Position numbers and translations under genes: made by a program | Assembly (NCBI GenBank): GCA_033032175.1 | Contig: CM065320.1 | Span: 2,046,001-2,110,000 of the forward strand | DNA from: Saturnia japonica | Lineage: Eukaryota; Arthropoda; Insecta; Lepidoptera; Saturniidae | Direction of reading: 5' to 3' | Length of the DNA: 64,000 nt | The notes under the pieces: model-generated | Database searches by the model: none | Seen by the model: only the letters and a program-made list of their open reading frames with translations | What the model was told of the DNA's origin: nothing | Shown here: positions 11,966-25,873 of the stretch, one piece after another | Layout: every line of letters starts with the position of its first letter | How positions within the stretch are numbered: position 1 is the first letter of the stretch

Positions 11966-14129
11966 TAACATAATGTTTCGATATAAACCGGAAAACCAAT
12001 TAAATTTTACCATCAAGAATACTTGAAATTTCAAAATAAATGTAATAAATTTTAACTCTTGGTTTAATTTAAAACTAACTTGGTCAACGGATATGTTTAT
12101 CTTGTTATTACTTGTAATTAGTTCTTAATGTGACTATTATTCCAATTTTATTTACGTTAAGAAAAACCTTTAACGGCCAGAAATAATCATTAAACTAAGA
12201 AAATAAATAATTATCTTCTAAAGATCATTGGGCGGAGTAACGTATGGAATAATTAACGTTACTAGTACTCACAATTAAAATGGTTCTACTGTTATAGTAA
12301 TTACGGGAAATATCACAAACATCTCTCAGACTCATCACTGTTTTACAACCCAACAATGTATAGGGTATGTACTTGTATCGTTTTTCTGTCACAGTCTTTA
12401 AGTACAGTACATTTATTACAATTGGACAATTTATTTGTTGTACTTTATCTATAATTATTCTTCTTATATCTAATATCGTAGGGTCTCCTACCAAAATTGG
12501 AAGACATGAAATACTTATGAGGGGTAGTATGGTTTAATTTATATATTTTACAATATCTCACGGGGCATGGTTTTCATAAATCTTACATAAACAGATACAA
12601 AATTACGATCAATGAAATATGTCCTTGCGTTAATACTACTGTTTAAACTTTCAAACATTTCATTACCAACTACCCACCCAATGGACACGCCAGAATGGAG
12701 CATGAGATCGTGTTTCGACATCCAAATCATTAGAAAGGAAATAAGTAGGAATTTATTCTTGAAGTTGGTAGAGATTATTTTCTTCGCCTTGAAACATTTT
12801 AATAGCGACAATGTGCCACCAGCAAGACCTTTGCGAATATAATTATATTACTATAAATAACTTATTATTAAGGTTATCACCTTTGCTTGGATTTTAACTT
12901 AATATTTTAATTAACAAATTTACAAGCTTTGTTATTACTATTTTGCTGGTGTTTTGGAACATATTAGTCTTTTGCGGACTAATCATTTTTATCTTTAATT
13001 GGTATTTTTGAATGTATCTTAATTTAACCTATAGTTAAGTCAATTTTCTTAGAATTGCCTCTTGTATAAACAGTTAATAATTCAATCTTATTGTGTTCCA
13101 AAGTGTATTTCAATTTTGATTTGTTTAACATGCATCTAAATACTTTTTACATAACTGTCCATGCATAATCACTGTGTTCTAATATATCTGCATAGGTTTT
13201 ATATTTGTAATATAATGTTATAATTTTATTTCATTAAAAATTAAAATGAAGTATTTGGTATTTTTAGAAAAAAAGTAATAATTGCCTATGGTTCGTCATC
13301 ATCATTGGTAACGTGAGTGAATGCGAATTTTAAAAACTTTAAAAACAGGTTATAGCAGATTGCGTGCGTCGCATCTCTGTCAGCGGTGCGGCGCGGTGTG
13401 TCGGCGTGGCGGCATGGTTCGGCGCAAGCGCATTGACTTATACCAATAATCGTGAATGAATTGTAATGCCGTCTGGTTTAATTGATGTGCCAGCGCGGCG
13501 CGGTCAGCCCGCCGGGACCTGTCTCCGAGTTGGGGACGAAACGATTCAGAAATGTCGATATTTTCCTCGATAAAATAAGATCTGTTTCTTTTTTTTACTT
13601 AAATCATCTATGCTAATTATGAAGCTCAAGAGATTGTTTGAACGTGGTAATATCCGAAACTAATAAAATAATCAGAATTTCATTCATTTAGTTAGCCTAT
13701 TTATTCAGAAAGGTTGGTTGGTTGGAAGGCTGTAAGCGGAGTGGTAATTATGAACGTCAAGCAATGTGGTAAGCTAAAGACACGTAAACTCAGTAATTTT
13801 GTATTAAGATAATATTTTACAATCCCAGTTCACCTAGATAGGTGCTTTTTTTCAAGATACCGCCCTGAGCTAGGTTTCCCAGGCATTTCTGATAAAAAAC
13901 CATCCTATTTACAGTTAAACTAATAAACAAGCTGGACCGGCAGACGTTGTTCTGCACTTTCCGATAGTTAATAGCTTGACCACAGCGCCACCTATCGCAT
14001 CCTGACATATATATTATGAGCTAACCGCATTGTTTCGTTAAAATAAATATATTATGTAAATATGAACTCAATCTGTTAAGTTGTTCAGAAGTTACACGAA
14101 CAATAACAGACGCTAAAAGTTATTACGCA
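11966..14129. other. Intergenic, with a GC-rich island at 13340-13545
   Basis: The only striking part is about 13340-13545, which is rich in CpG and GC between AT-rich flanks. It includes GTGCGGCGCGGTGTGTCGG and a second GC block near 13490-13520. It has no long open frame. A promoter, an enhancer or a conserved noncoding element are possible. The overlapping open frames at 12548-12842 on both strands look like chance in AT-rich DNA. Confidence 0.35.
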
Positions 14130-14540
14130 GTAGTTATTTACATCCCGTAATTTTATTTTATACATATTATTGACAGTTCATATAGTGTATCAATTGAAGA
14201 ATGCCATGTACTTCCCGTTTACAATTTTCATCAAAATTTATTGAGGATATTTTTTTTATATTTCTGAATTATTATTGGCGATTCTTCTAGCCTATCAACT
14301 ATGAAATCACTTATGCATCGCGTCTGAGAAATGTTGTCAAAAGCGGTTAATAATAAGGTAATACAATTTTTTTTTTGACAATCCTTGTCGTCCTTATAAC
14401 ATTCATAGAATGGCTTATAATTCCCGTGTATAAATTCCATAAGAATCGATTAAGACAGTTTTGAGTTAAATCCGGACATACAAACAGATACACAGATTAA
14501 AAAATGGCATATTCGTGATTAGTATCGTTCATATAGTTGG
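14130..14540 (-). mobile_element. Helitron-related repeat fragment
   Basis: Read on the minus strand it carries the blocks seen in the 11135-11747 element: GGATTTAACTCAAAACTG, CGATTCTTATGGAATTT and ACGGGAAGTACATGGCAT. No clear CTAG end is present on the left, so the copy seems truncated. The open frame at 14231-14440 is contained in it and is not a gene. Confidence 0.45.
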
Positions 14541-14932
14541 TATGTCTATCGGAAAATTTTGGAAAGATATTAAATGCACAGACAGAACCACAGATTTACT
14601 AATACAGATAAATGTACTCTTCAAAGTTCAGGTAATAATTGTACAAAGTAACATTTTATAATGTACCTTATTTTCGATATAGGTATACTGATAATGATGT
14701 TGATATAGTATTATCTGGCGAGATAAGGCTAACACTAGTTCTCTTATATTCTTTAATTCATCGGAACTGTTCATTTGTAAGTCAATAAATTTATTCCATT
14801 AAAAATGTTTGAAATTAGATTATTAAATTTTTTTTTTTTATTTCATAAGCATTTTACAGCATCGCTATGAAATACTATTCTTAGGATTTTCTACTTATAT
14901 AATATATAAGTGTAGTATAAGTATATATTATA

Positions 14933-15760
14933 CTAGCAGTGCCTGCGACTTCGTCCGTGTGGTATATTTCGTGAAAGAAAAACAGCAACTAAATAAAATC
15001 CTCCCCTCACCTTAAGGTATTTGATCGATATAAGCTTTAAAAATACCCAACTCAAACCATTTTAAATGTTAACCATCCTTTACGAAAAGCTAATTATATT
15101 TAATAAATTATTTTTATATACTTTTAAAATCCAGTGAATAATAATTCTTTATAGTATGTGTCTCTATTAAGTGTAAATTTATAAAATTCTTGATAGCGCA
15201 AACATCAAATAACGATATCTATCGTAGGCATTTTTGATCGAATAGATATTTTTAGTTTTTTAAGCATTTAAAAATAATAATAAAAGCCTTAAATTATAAA
15301 TATAAATGCTGACTGAAAATTTACTTAGCATGACAATCAATATCAAATCCATTTTATATAATTTAAACCAAGCCGTACACCGCCATTTATGAATTCTCCT
15401 GGAAAAAAATCACGTCTCCGTTTATTGCTTTTTTTTTTCATTATTTAAAGGTAAAATAATTTGGATTAATTTGGTATATTTTCAGTTTGTTTCACTCAGT
15501 ATTTGAAACATATTACAAAATTACATATACATACATTCTTTTTTATAATATGTACATAGCCCAAACGCAATTTATAGACCATAAAAATGTCCATGCATGT
15601 AAAAGTGCAGCCTAAATGTATCTTCAGACTATTATTACAATGTTACAAAATTTCATTACCTTCGTTTCAGTAGTTTTTGCGTGACTCGCGTTTAAACATA
15701 CAGTAAGACAGACAAAAATTTCATAAGCTCTCGAAATGTGTTCTGTCCATGAACTTTTGA
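14933..15760 (-). mobile_element. Degraded Helitron-like element with a CTAG tail
   Basis: The tail at 14933 reads CTAGCAGTGCCTGCGACTT on the plus strand, the complement of the GC-rich CTAG-terminated tail seen in other Helitron copies here. The right boundary is placed near 15760, where fragments such as TACAAAATTTCATTACC and AGACAGACAAAAATT recall the 5' parts of related repeats. The middle is too diverged to align by eye. Confidence 0.35.
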
Positions 15761-15844
15761 CTCTAAAAACTCCCCGTATTATTTATTCTCAAATATCTTT
15801 AATATACTGATTACATATATATAACATAATATTTAACAGCCAGA

Positions 15845-15960
15845 TGTATAACTGACAATTATGCTCATCACACAAAAGTCAATCATGGGCAGGATCGAAC
15901 CCGCGACCTCTCGGCTCAGTAGTTGTGCAAACAACACCACTGCGCCATAAGGCCTGTTAA
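15845..15960 (-). repeat. tRNA-derived repeat fragment
   Basis: The motif GGATCGAACCCGCGACC is the complement of a pol III B box. The preceding segment GACAATTATGCTCATCAC recurs at 47310-47330, where a diverged second copy lies at 47290-47400. This is not a functional tRNA, because no cloverleaf can be built from the flanks. Confidence 0.5.
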
Positions 15961-17079
15961 AATGTTTTATGTAATATGTAAGGTATTAGTTGTTTTGTCA
16001 TAATTTTACATTACATTACAAGAAGAAATAAATTTCCAAAACAATCACATTTTCAGTACCGTAATACTATGCTATGGTATTCTCTGCTTTCCTTAACGTA
16101 AAGATCTTATGAAGCGAAAGGCCGGTATTGTCGCGGCTAATGTCGATGGAACATTGTCTCTCTACGGTTGAAGTAGATTTTGGAATGTATCCAGATTGAG
16201 AGGATGAAATGTGAAAACACATACAGTCTCGGCAAAAAGGGTGAAAATAGAATATCGTAGATTTAATAAGTAGGAGTCTCACATAATCTTTCCAAGATGT
16301 CTAGCTTTTGAGGGTATACAAGTAAATAAAAGTTTTGGAATGCGTTGTACATACTATAAAGTGAAGTAGAACTATTTGGTTGAGCGAGGATAAAAAAATA
16401 TGTTTGTTATTTTAGATTGGATCTTATAACCTTCATAACTTTGCCGTGAGCATCTAAACAGTTGATATGTCAATAGTACGAGTACGAATCAAGTTACATT
16501 CGCTTTTATAATCACATATTTTGAAAAACCTTTCGAATTTTGTTATTGCTATTTGATTATGTTTGGTTGTATAAAATCTGTCAAAATTGAAACATTGATT
16601 AAAGTTTACGTTATTTATTGAATAATTTAGTAGGGAATATAACTATGTTTGCCCTATGTTTATATGTAATAAGATTTAGTATAGAAGTGGAATTAATTAA
16701 GAGGGTGAGAGTGTCATTGTACTTTCTTCAGATATCAAATTCTCACAATAATTGTTACTTCTTCCTTATTGCTCTAAACTTTTGCTTTTAATCTATTATA
16801 TTAGTACTTCAAAATGTATAATAGTGTGACAATAAATAAAACATCCTTAAGCTTATAATTTGCATGTATACACAATAAATTGAATTGAGTGTGAGATTAC
16901 AGTTAATAATTAATTAATCTTAAACTTCTATTAAAAAACTAAATACTTAAATAACTGAATTAACGTATGATCTTTATAATACTAGTTTTATTTACACAGC
17001 ATCCATACCAAGTGACTCAACATTATACCGTAGTCAAATTAATCTGACTCAATTCTAGCAAGTTCAAGTCTATTGACAT

Positions 17080-17395
17080 CGGCCAAGGCATCCTTGACAC
17101 CCAATCGGAAGTTGTGCCAATTGAAGACGCAATTCTGTGCATATAACATTTTGAACCGGAGACAATTGCATCATCGAGTGATGCGCCGAGTCATCGGCCG
17201 GCCACTTACTGAGCGGATGTTGTTAACCGAGCCTTGATTAGCCGAGACGATGTTAAACAGCAGCCCAGGCCAGTTCAAACAATTAACCGTACAGAAGTGT
17301 CCGCCTCTAATGAATGTTACAGACTTGCTCCATTTCATTATACAAACACCGTGACAAGACGACAAGACGAGTCTTACAAATTGAGATTAATTCAT
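17080..17395. other. Unique, balanced-composition island
   Basis: This roughly 310-bp stretch is less AT-rich than its flanks and not repeated elsewhere in the window. It contains open frames of 64 and 68 codons on opposite strands, neither with a recognisable domain. A conserved noncoding element is the more natural reading beside a developmental gene, but nothing in the sequence proves it. Confidence 0.25.
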
Positions 17396-17744
17396 GTGTC
17401 TTCAACTCTAGGCATTTTTAACCAAATCACAATGGTGTAAGAGGTAGTTTTAAATCCATCTAAGTAATATGTGTTTTATTTATATAATCATACAAATTAT
17501 TTTATCTACTGTGAAGGCTACAGTTAGTGTGGGATGAATAATATTAGTTTTATAGTTATACTTTCATTGCTTTGAATTATTTGCCAAGCCGGCTGAAGCT
17601 GTAAAAGCCATTTAAGACTTAAGGGCCCTTATGGCTAACAGTATAGTCACCTCGAATAATTTTCCAAAAATAAACAGCATTTTTTTACTACATTCTAAAA
17701 TTAATATTTGACTACAATCACATACGATATTGTGGTAATATGGC

Positions 17745-18005
17745 CTAAGATGGTGATACGCTAAGCCTAAAGTCGACAGTTTCTCAAGTGCAGTTGCCGG
17801 AATTCACTTATAGGTGCTCGGTGACAGATTTTAATCTTGAGTTTGCTACCAATCTAGGCAGGCAAGCATAAGAAAATTCCCTACCACCATGATATAGTTT
17901 TATCACTATGTTTTTCTATGCCTAAATCTCAAACTCACTGCGGGAGTTAAACCTATGTCGGTAGACAAGGTATCTGAAGACGCTTCCACTGAAATATCAT
18001 AGCTT
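17745..18005 (-). repeat. SINE family S1, diverged copy
   Basis: It retains CTCAAGTGCAGTTGCCGG, the GGTGACAGATTTTAATCTTG block, and CTACCACCATGATATAG with the following TTTTATCACTATG. These align with the copies at 2290 and 33880. The B box complement is decayed to GGGAGTTAAACCTATGTC, so the copy is old. Confidence 0.6.
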
Positions 18006-21000
18006 CAGAAAAAATAGAAACCTGCTGACGAATCGTGGAAAAGGACTATTTAGAATACTGTATGTTTTACATTCGATATTACTTTACGAAAATAACCAGT
18101 AGCAAGTTACTCTGCTATAAAAACTTTGTAGTAGGTAAGTGATTACGTAAAGCCTTATAAAAACGTTTGAGATGTCCGAGTGTATTTCACTAATATAATT
18201 TGTAAGTTTTATTATCGGATCGCACGCGCGGTAGGTACGCAGAGCACTCTTCTGTCCTCAAGCCTGTAGATTCTGATTACTCGGTATTGATTGCTATAGA
18301 AGTATAAATCGATACTCACACCCACGCTTGGTCAATATTGATTTGAGATACAAGCATATGACACCAGGCCGCGTGAGGAAGTGTTACTAAGAAATTTGTA
18401 CAGATATCAGTGCATTATATTTGATTATTTCTAGATACAGGATACTTTTTTTCGACAATATATCATTTCTGTTAAATCTATTATACAATACCGTACTTTA
18501 TAACTTATCTCATTATAATAATGAAGAGATAGGTAAGGTATATTTGCTTAAATAATCATAAAATATAATATCGTATATTATAACTTTAATGATTCATTAT
18601 CGAAATTTTATAATCTTTAAACTAAATAATTAACAAATAATTGGAATGTAATCTATAGAGGAGTTTTTTGCGGGATCTCTAAGTGTCATATAGCAATTCT
18701 TAATATTTATTCATAAATTTATGTTGTTTAATACTATGATATGTAAATAGTCTATTAAAGTATCTAAATTAGCTTACAAGTTAAATTAAAAAAAAATGTC
18801 TGATATAAAAAGCATATTCATTGAGACCATTCCAATGAGCTCAAATAAGATACCTCTATTGTAAGTCGAGTCAAGTCAGATTCTAGATGATGCAGGAGCA
18901 TCAGGTCAAGATTACCATGTTCTTTTTATATCGCTGAGATAACAAGGTACCTCATTTCGAATTGATCAGACTTGTGGAAGATGCTCACATCCATTCAACT
19001 AGAAAAGAGCTGATAATCTACAAAGGGCTAAATATATTTTCGTGAAACATAGCTAAGAATACTCTCGATTAAGTAACCTTTCAAACAAAAGAAAACTAAA
19101 TCAAAATCGGTTAAGCGTTTTGGAAGCTACAATACCACAGACGACACACAGATACACATATTAAATTTATCTATAGTTCTGCCTAAGTCAGGGATTATAA
19201 ATGAAGAAACCTGTACACAATAGTTTGTGAAAATGCATTAATTATATAGATTAGAACCAGAGACACCAGAATAGACCTACTATAAAAGTAATTATTACGC
19301 AGCTAGGTAAAGTAAAATATTGAATTTGGGAAACCTATAAAGCACCTACATTATTCGTTGGAAAGGTGTTAAACCATGGTAGTCGAATTATTTATTAACT
19401 CTTGAAGAAAATATCTACTGATTTGATAAAAAGGTTTTTTTTTTATTTGCGTAAAGTTAATAAACAATAATTAATTATTAACACTACTGTATGGTATTAT
19501 AAATAAACTGATAAACACCGTAAGCAAAGCTGAATGCACGAACTCTTATAGTACCAAAAACAAACGTAGTGCGAGAAATAACATAGATTTCTATGCCGTT
19601 CATATAATAATATTGGATATAAATAGACGTGCTGATGAAGGTTACCGATACATTCCAAGACTTTCTTGATTTGTATTTTATTTTCTTCAATTGTGGTGCT
19701 CATTTGAAATTATAAGTTTTAGAGCGGCCATTTATCACGTGTTGGCAATCGATCCCAACTCGGAGGCAGATGGCAAATGCTTCGGGTAGTCCAACAGTTG
19801 ACAGCGACTATTCTTATTCCTTGAATATTAAGTGTAGCTAATTGTTTTGAAGACTGAATCATAAAAAATAATGGAATAAAATTACTTTATATTATACATT
19901 TAATTTATATATATGCTAAAAGTTATTTGACTTTACATGTCAATTATACCAGTTCGAATCCAGTATATGGTGTATAATTTTATAATTCACTAATCTTGTT
20001 AAATGAAATTGTTCAATAGAGTTATACAAACCTGGCTGTAATTTAGTATCTAATCATTAATTTTTTTAAGTGCATACTATTCCATTTAATTCAATTTAAA
20101 TTATATTTACTCAAACTTTAAATGAAAGAATATTAACTCTGAATTAACCCCACAGATATATGTATTTACTTATCTGTGATCAACCCTATGGCCATTCAAA
20201 TATTGCTAGATTACGTATGTAATACAAATATTTGAATAATAAATATTTTAATAAGTTGATAATATTAAAAACATAAATAAATCTGGTAACACATAACTTT
20301 TAACAAAATAAAGGTAATGAATATCCTTCTGCAAGTGAAAAACCGTCACGTTAGCGTGTTGTGCTAATATGTTTTCTTTGTCATATGGTGCTTCACTTGT
20401 CACGCGACAAAGTCTATTCATTCACAATTTAAATTCTTCAAAAATAATTACAAAAAAGCCATATATACAAGGGCTCCAACAACATATTTTGTAATCAATT
20501 CTATGCCCAATAAGATTCAAAATCATGAGAAAAATGTGTTAACCTTTCATAAATTCAAGGCGGTATTAAAGCAAACATAACGCCTTCAAGTCCCACTCCC
20601 TCTGGTGAAGAAACAATAATTAAGAATAAATGGTCAACTTCACACCACAATAGTTGAAAAGATAAAGGATGAATTACACGGAAATTTAAAGGCGTGATCC
20701 ATTGAATTTGAAGAGCCATTACTAGATGACAATTTGCAGGTCGAATGTGTCATTCATTGTTGCATACTTGTACGTTATAAATTAAAATCACAACAGGAGT
20801 AACAGATGTAAAAGACATATAAATTGAAGAGCACGGCATAAACCTTTGTCATTGAGCCACTGTAAATGAAACAGCTGACAGTATCATCATTTGTTTACGT
20901 TTGGTATTCTGTGAAAATATCATAGTACCAAATCAATTCATCTTATAACCATTACCTAAATGGGTACATATTTTTTATAATTTTTCATATGTAATCTCAT

Positions 21001-23298
21001 TTATATATTTCCTACTCATTCTGTCAATTAAATTGATCAGTTACTACAGAGGACCTTTGTTTTATATGTATATTTTCTCACATTAATAAGAAATCACTTA
21101 CCTGATACCTGTAAACAATTACATACGCTACATAGCAATAAATACGATCAACATAAAACAGGAAAGTCGTGCAACATTACAAAATATTGTCAATAGACTT
21201 TCAATGCATAACAAATTCTTTCCGGTTGTATTGAAATTAGTCTCGTTGGTTACAGGAAGTAGCAATTCAACAAATTTAGTATGTACAATAGTAACAGTAT
21301 TGTATAATATTTATAGCTTTTTCGTAATAAATAGCAATAAATCAATATAAATTGGCGTAGCTGAATCTTTTGCATTTTATAACCTTGATTTACAAGAAAA
21401 TAATGTTCGGTCTAACGAATCATTCTAAATTCTACAGAATGATTACAGACATGCCGACACAGTTATATTTAGTCAATATGATGCCTACGCATTTATGAAT
21501 GCATTATATCAGGACGTAACCAGAAGTTGGAAATAAGAAAAAAATACTGGAGCATAATAAAAACACGCATACATTTATTATTATGGCAGCATAGATGAAG
21601 ATGTGCTTCCTCATTAACCTGGTCCAATCATCGCCGCTCTAAGAGCTTGTTGTTATTAATTTATAGAAAGTCATCGTGGGCCCATTAGAGGAGATAACCA
21701 TATTGATCTGGCGGTCGATATTTCGAAGTATGGGCATGGGTACATCGTGCTATTGTGTGTGATTGCCCTAATGACCACGTGCCGCTCGTTAACGATGATC
21801 AGTAGTCATTATTATCGACGATTGATTTTGTATCATCGCCGACGATATCGTTACATTTACAGCTTTCACAGCTCTTAATGGTGCAATTATGATTACAATT
21901 AACATCGATTCTGGAGCGGGTACAGTAGTTTGTTATATAGAGTTACGTCGGTATATATAAATGATTACTAACGATTAGGAAGTTATTTATCATCGTCTGG
22001 CAATGTTTCGGTAATTAAATCACTCAATCGAAATCGGAAGTCACTCATTAAACGTTTCAATGAAAAGCTGCCTATCAGTTTTATCGTTTCGATTTCATTA
22101 TCTACAAGGAGAATCTCAACGATTAATTTTCTAACACCTCATTAGTGTCAAATGGTTGACCATTAAAAAAACCAAATGCAAATTCGATTGAATTGTGTTC
22201 AAGCATTCACATCTTGACCGTCTCACTTCGACCAATCAACGTATGTAAAATGCTCTATTTTAATGGAACTATTAACCCGTTATGAAGTAAATAAATTCTG
22301 TTTTTGGACGGTATTAGTTCGGGGGCTTTGTGCTTAGAGGCCGCGACGTCGTGTATTCTGACCGGAATCATTTTTTTTTATTCGAACACGAAACATCTTA
22401 ATTGGGGTTTAAATGTTTTACGATCAGAATTATTGTTACTCACATTTTAGTTTTTGAGAATGTTGTTGTTACTATTTTTCTTAAATTTTGAAAAAACCTA
22501 GAACCAAAACGAATAATATAGTCTTTGTCTCATTTCTCATGAAATATTTCTACTTTAACAATCAAGGAAAGGGCATGTATTTTATATCGAAAGTTCATTT
22601 AAAGTAATGTTAACTTGAACGAAATAAAACACCTTTACAAATAATTGTTACCAATTAAGTACTCTGTGATATTATATGGCTGATTGCAATTTGCTACTTC
22701 ATTTATTATTTATCAATAAATGAAATCTTCAATACGATATTAGTTATCACACTGTAAATATCAAATACACATTTACACATTAACGAGTCTATTTCTTATT
22801 TATGCAGACGTATTTTCTGTTTCATCTAAATTTATTGTTTACAAATTTTCATTTGGTTTTATCTCATAAAGAAATTTACCCTTTGGTTTTGTTAAAGTAG
22901 TTCATTGAATATCATTTGTAAGATCATCAAATTTCACTAAATTTGAAATATGAATCAATATTCGAATAAAATTTACATGGGTCCGTATAAAACTATGTTG
23001 TTTTTATCCTTAAACTTAGGAATACTCAAGTTCAATTTAAAAATTGTAAAACCCATTACTGCACTGTAATCATTATATCAATTAAGGTCTTAAATTTATT
23101 TTACTTTTGTTATACCTATAGGATAAAAAATGTGTTATAATTATTTTAAAACATATTTTATTATTATTAGTTTATTATTTTAGTATTGTTTGGTAGTATA
23201 AGTTAATTATTTTAGAATACATTTGTAATATTATTTTGTCTTTATAAAGGTAACTTTATTGATAAAATTAATTGTTGTTTATAATTTATCTAAATTTA
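18006..23298. other. Long unique intergenic stretch, candidate regulatory DNA
   Basis: Over 5 kb with few recognisable repeats and no gene. The densest segment is about 21600-22120: a less AT-rich, non-repetitive block with CACGTG at 21776-21781, several ATTA cores, and recurrent CGAT/ATCG steps near 21800-21860. A proneural-type ACAGCTG lies near 20870. Repeat scarcity over such a length can indicate constraint. No expression signal or open frame longer than 70 codons is seen. Confidence 0.35.
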
Positions 23299-23652
23299 GT
23301 CTAGTCAACAAGTTTAATTTGGTGTTAATTCTTGATAAAATATGAGTGATAGCTCACTGGAAAATTATAAGGCATTTAGATTTTTGCTGATAATTCTAAA
23401 ACTATTAAATTAAAAGAAACGATTCTTAAAGAGGAAGAAATTGCCAATAAAAAAATCCCAACTCCCGAACACTATCTCCATTATCAAAAATTTCAATTTA
23501 ACGCTGAAAATACAAATCCGTGCTGTAGTTATGTACTGTAAAATCATAGAAAAACATTTTTCTAGACTTCATTCCGAATCCAATGAGCTATCACTCATAT
23601 TTTTAGGAGCTTTATCAAGAATTAACACCATTTTATATGTATTGACTAGACC
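23299..23652. repeat. Imperfect inverted repeat, 354 bp (hairpin or MITE-like)
   Basis: The left arm (23299-23360) reads GTCTAGTCAA, then GGTGTTAATTCTTGATAAA, then ATATGAGTGATAGCTCA. The right arm (23580-23652) contains the same blocks in reverse complement, in mirrored order, with an extra 8-9 bases in the middle. About 220 bp separate the arms. The 90-codon open frame starting at 23441 is created partly by the right arm and is not considered a gene. Confidence 0.65.
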
Positions 23653-25818
23653 AATTAAAACATCCATAAATTTGTTTGAAATGCCGTCTATTTACATGTT
23701 CATTTTATATTAAATCTTATATTATAGGTTTAAATTTTACAAATAAACATGGATGTTATATGCGAATGCATATTAAATGTTGTTGTAAATTCATTACAAG
23801 TTTTATTTTACAGACGAAGATTAAGTGTCCTAAAATATTACTATTCAAAACATGGACAAGTTTATCAGGTTCAATAATAATAGCCATAATGACCTTTAAT
23901 AGGCCTAATGGGTCTGATTGGCGTTATAAAATCAAGGAAGGGCGATTTAAAATGCCCATCTTCGTTCTCCGTTACCAATATAAAATAAACTAATTGAATT
24001 AGTTTAATAGCTACCTTTACGTTTTAAAAATTTTGTATCTAAACTGCAGCAGCTACAAGAATAAAAATTAAATAAAAATATGTAGTTCCGCTGTACAATA
24101 CGAAACAACTCTACAAGTGATATAAAGACAAGGCTATTTCCACTATACTGTGACTATTAGAATTTTTTATGATTCGTAATTACATCATGTTATTTTGTAA
24201 GACTCAAGCCTCATTCAATGTTTCTTTAGGTCAAGAAGGAATTTGATGATAAAAAGACTAAAATGCAACTTCTACGAAAGATTCAACTAAATTAATATAA
24301 TATTTATGTGTACCAATAAGTTATAAAACGCTAATATTAATATGTATGTCATAAAATAATTCAGTGTATCAAAGTATAAGTATTATAAAGACTACAATAT
24401 ACAATAGTGATCTAGCCTATAGTAGAATGGTAATTTTGTTAATTTTCTATACAAAAATCTTGTGTGCATTCTGTCTGAATCTGTTAGTGATTCTATAACT
24501 TCTGAACGACTTGACCGATTGAGCTCGTATTTACGTAATACCTATTTTTGTTTTATCGAGACGATGGTTTATGGAAATGTTTGGGTCCGAGAGGTGGCGC
24601 TGTAGTTGTTATTATCAAGTTTTATATATGTATACGGCATAACATTATTCATATTCACAATATATGTATATGGACTTAGTGCCAAAAAGAACATCAATAA
24701 ACCTGGACTTGTTGGTGAAGCTATAAGAAAGGGCAAAATAGCGTCTACCGGTCTAGCTGGTATGGATATAAATAAATTGGACCTTAACCTTAAAGCTGTC
24801 TTTGAAGATTATTCTATTAAGTTTTCAAACATAATTTTATAGCTCCATAGTCATAAATTTTGTACATATTTTGCGAAACAGTTAGTTAATTCTATCGGTT
24901 TTTTTAATAACTAATATAATATTGATACGGTTTTGTAGCGTGCGGTGAACATCAAAGCCGGCACCTGCACGCCCCTTGCTGTTAAACAAATAAGAAAAAA
25001 AATAAGCGTTTAACTGTAACTATAAATATTAATAACGCGTTTCAAAAACCGTTAAATGGCCAATACGGTAACCATGAATTTGTAAATGTTATACTGACTC
25101 TTGCTGAGTATAGTTATTAGAAAGAACAAAGTCAAGAAATAGACTGGGAATAAAATAGTATTTTTGATGTAAACCGATAGATAAACCTACATAACTTATT
25201 TTACGCGTTTGGGATATTCTGTCAAGGATTAATTTTGCAACGCCAAGGGTACAGACAGACCATTATGTTATTCACTTTATACTTTACCTTCAATATCTAT
25301 CACGTAAACATGGATCAGAATATAGTTTATATTAAGTCAAGAAAGAAAATTGTTGATTAATGTTTTCATGTTGATGATTATGACAGCCTTCATATAATTT
25401 TCCCATGGTTCCATGAACCGCTTAACATTATCATTCGTTACATTTTAATCCGATCTGATAATTCAGTCTTCATTTGGTCAGACCCGGCTTCATGTCTCAC
25501 ATTTGTAATGAGCATTTATTCGTTAATATCGTAATAAACATCAATATCTTTGATCGAAATTTAAGTAAAACTCGTTCGATGTTCTTTAATGAGTTAAAAT
25601 ATGAGAATGATTGCCTTTCCCCGCTGTTTATAATCAATAAAGAATGTGTAATTGAACAGATCAGTCTCTAAATTAGTTTCAATGTTTTTCACAATATTTT
25701 TCACTACCATCGAAAATACAAAAGAAAAAACACCTATCTAGGTAAACTTGGAATGTAAAACATTATCTAAATGCAAAGTTTCATAGAAATCATTGGAGCC
25801 GTTTCCAAGAAACCAATT

Positions 25819-25873
<55 letters not shown>

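Noticed and set aside
23441..23993. Two overlapping open frames of 90 and 105 codons
   Set aside because: The first is partly made by the right arm of an inverted repeat. Both are AT-driven in composition and have no domain or splice support.
24606..24842. 78-codon frame with a protein-like second half
   Set aside because: The first half is hydrophobic AT-derived sequence. No family is recognised and nothing supports a gene around it.
25819..25870. Repetitive tract as a possible CRISPR or satellite array
   Set aside because: It is a simple AC/AT microsatellite; no spaced direct repeats exist anywhere in the window.
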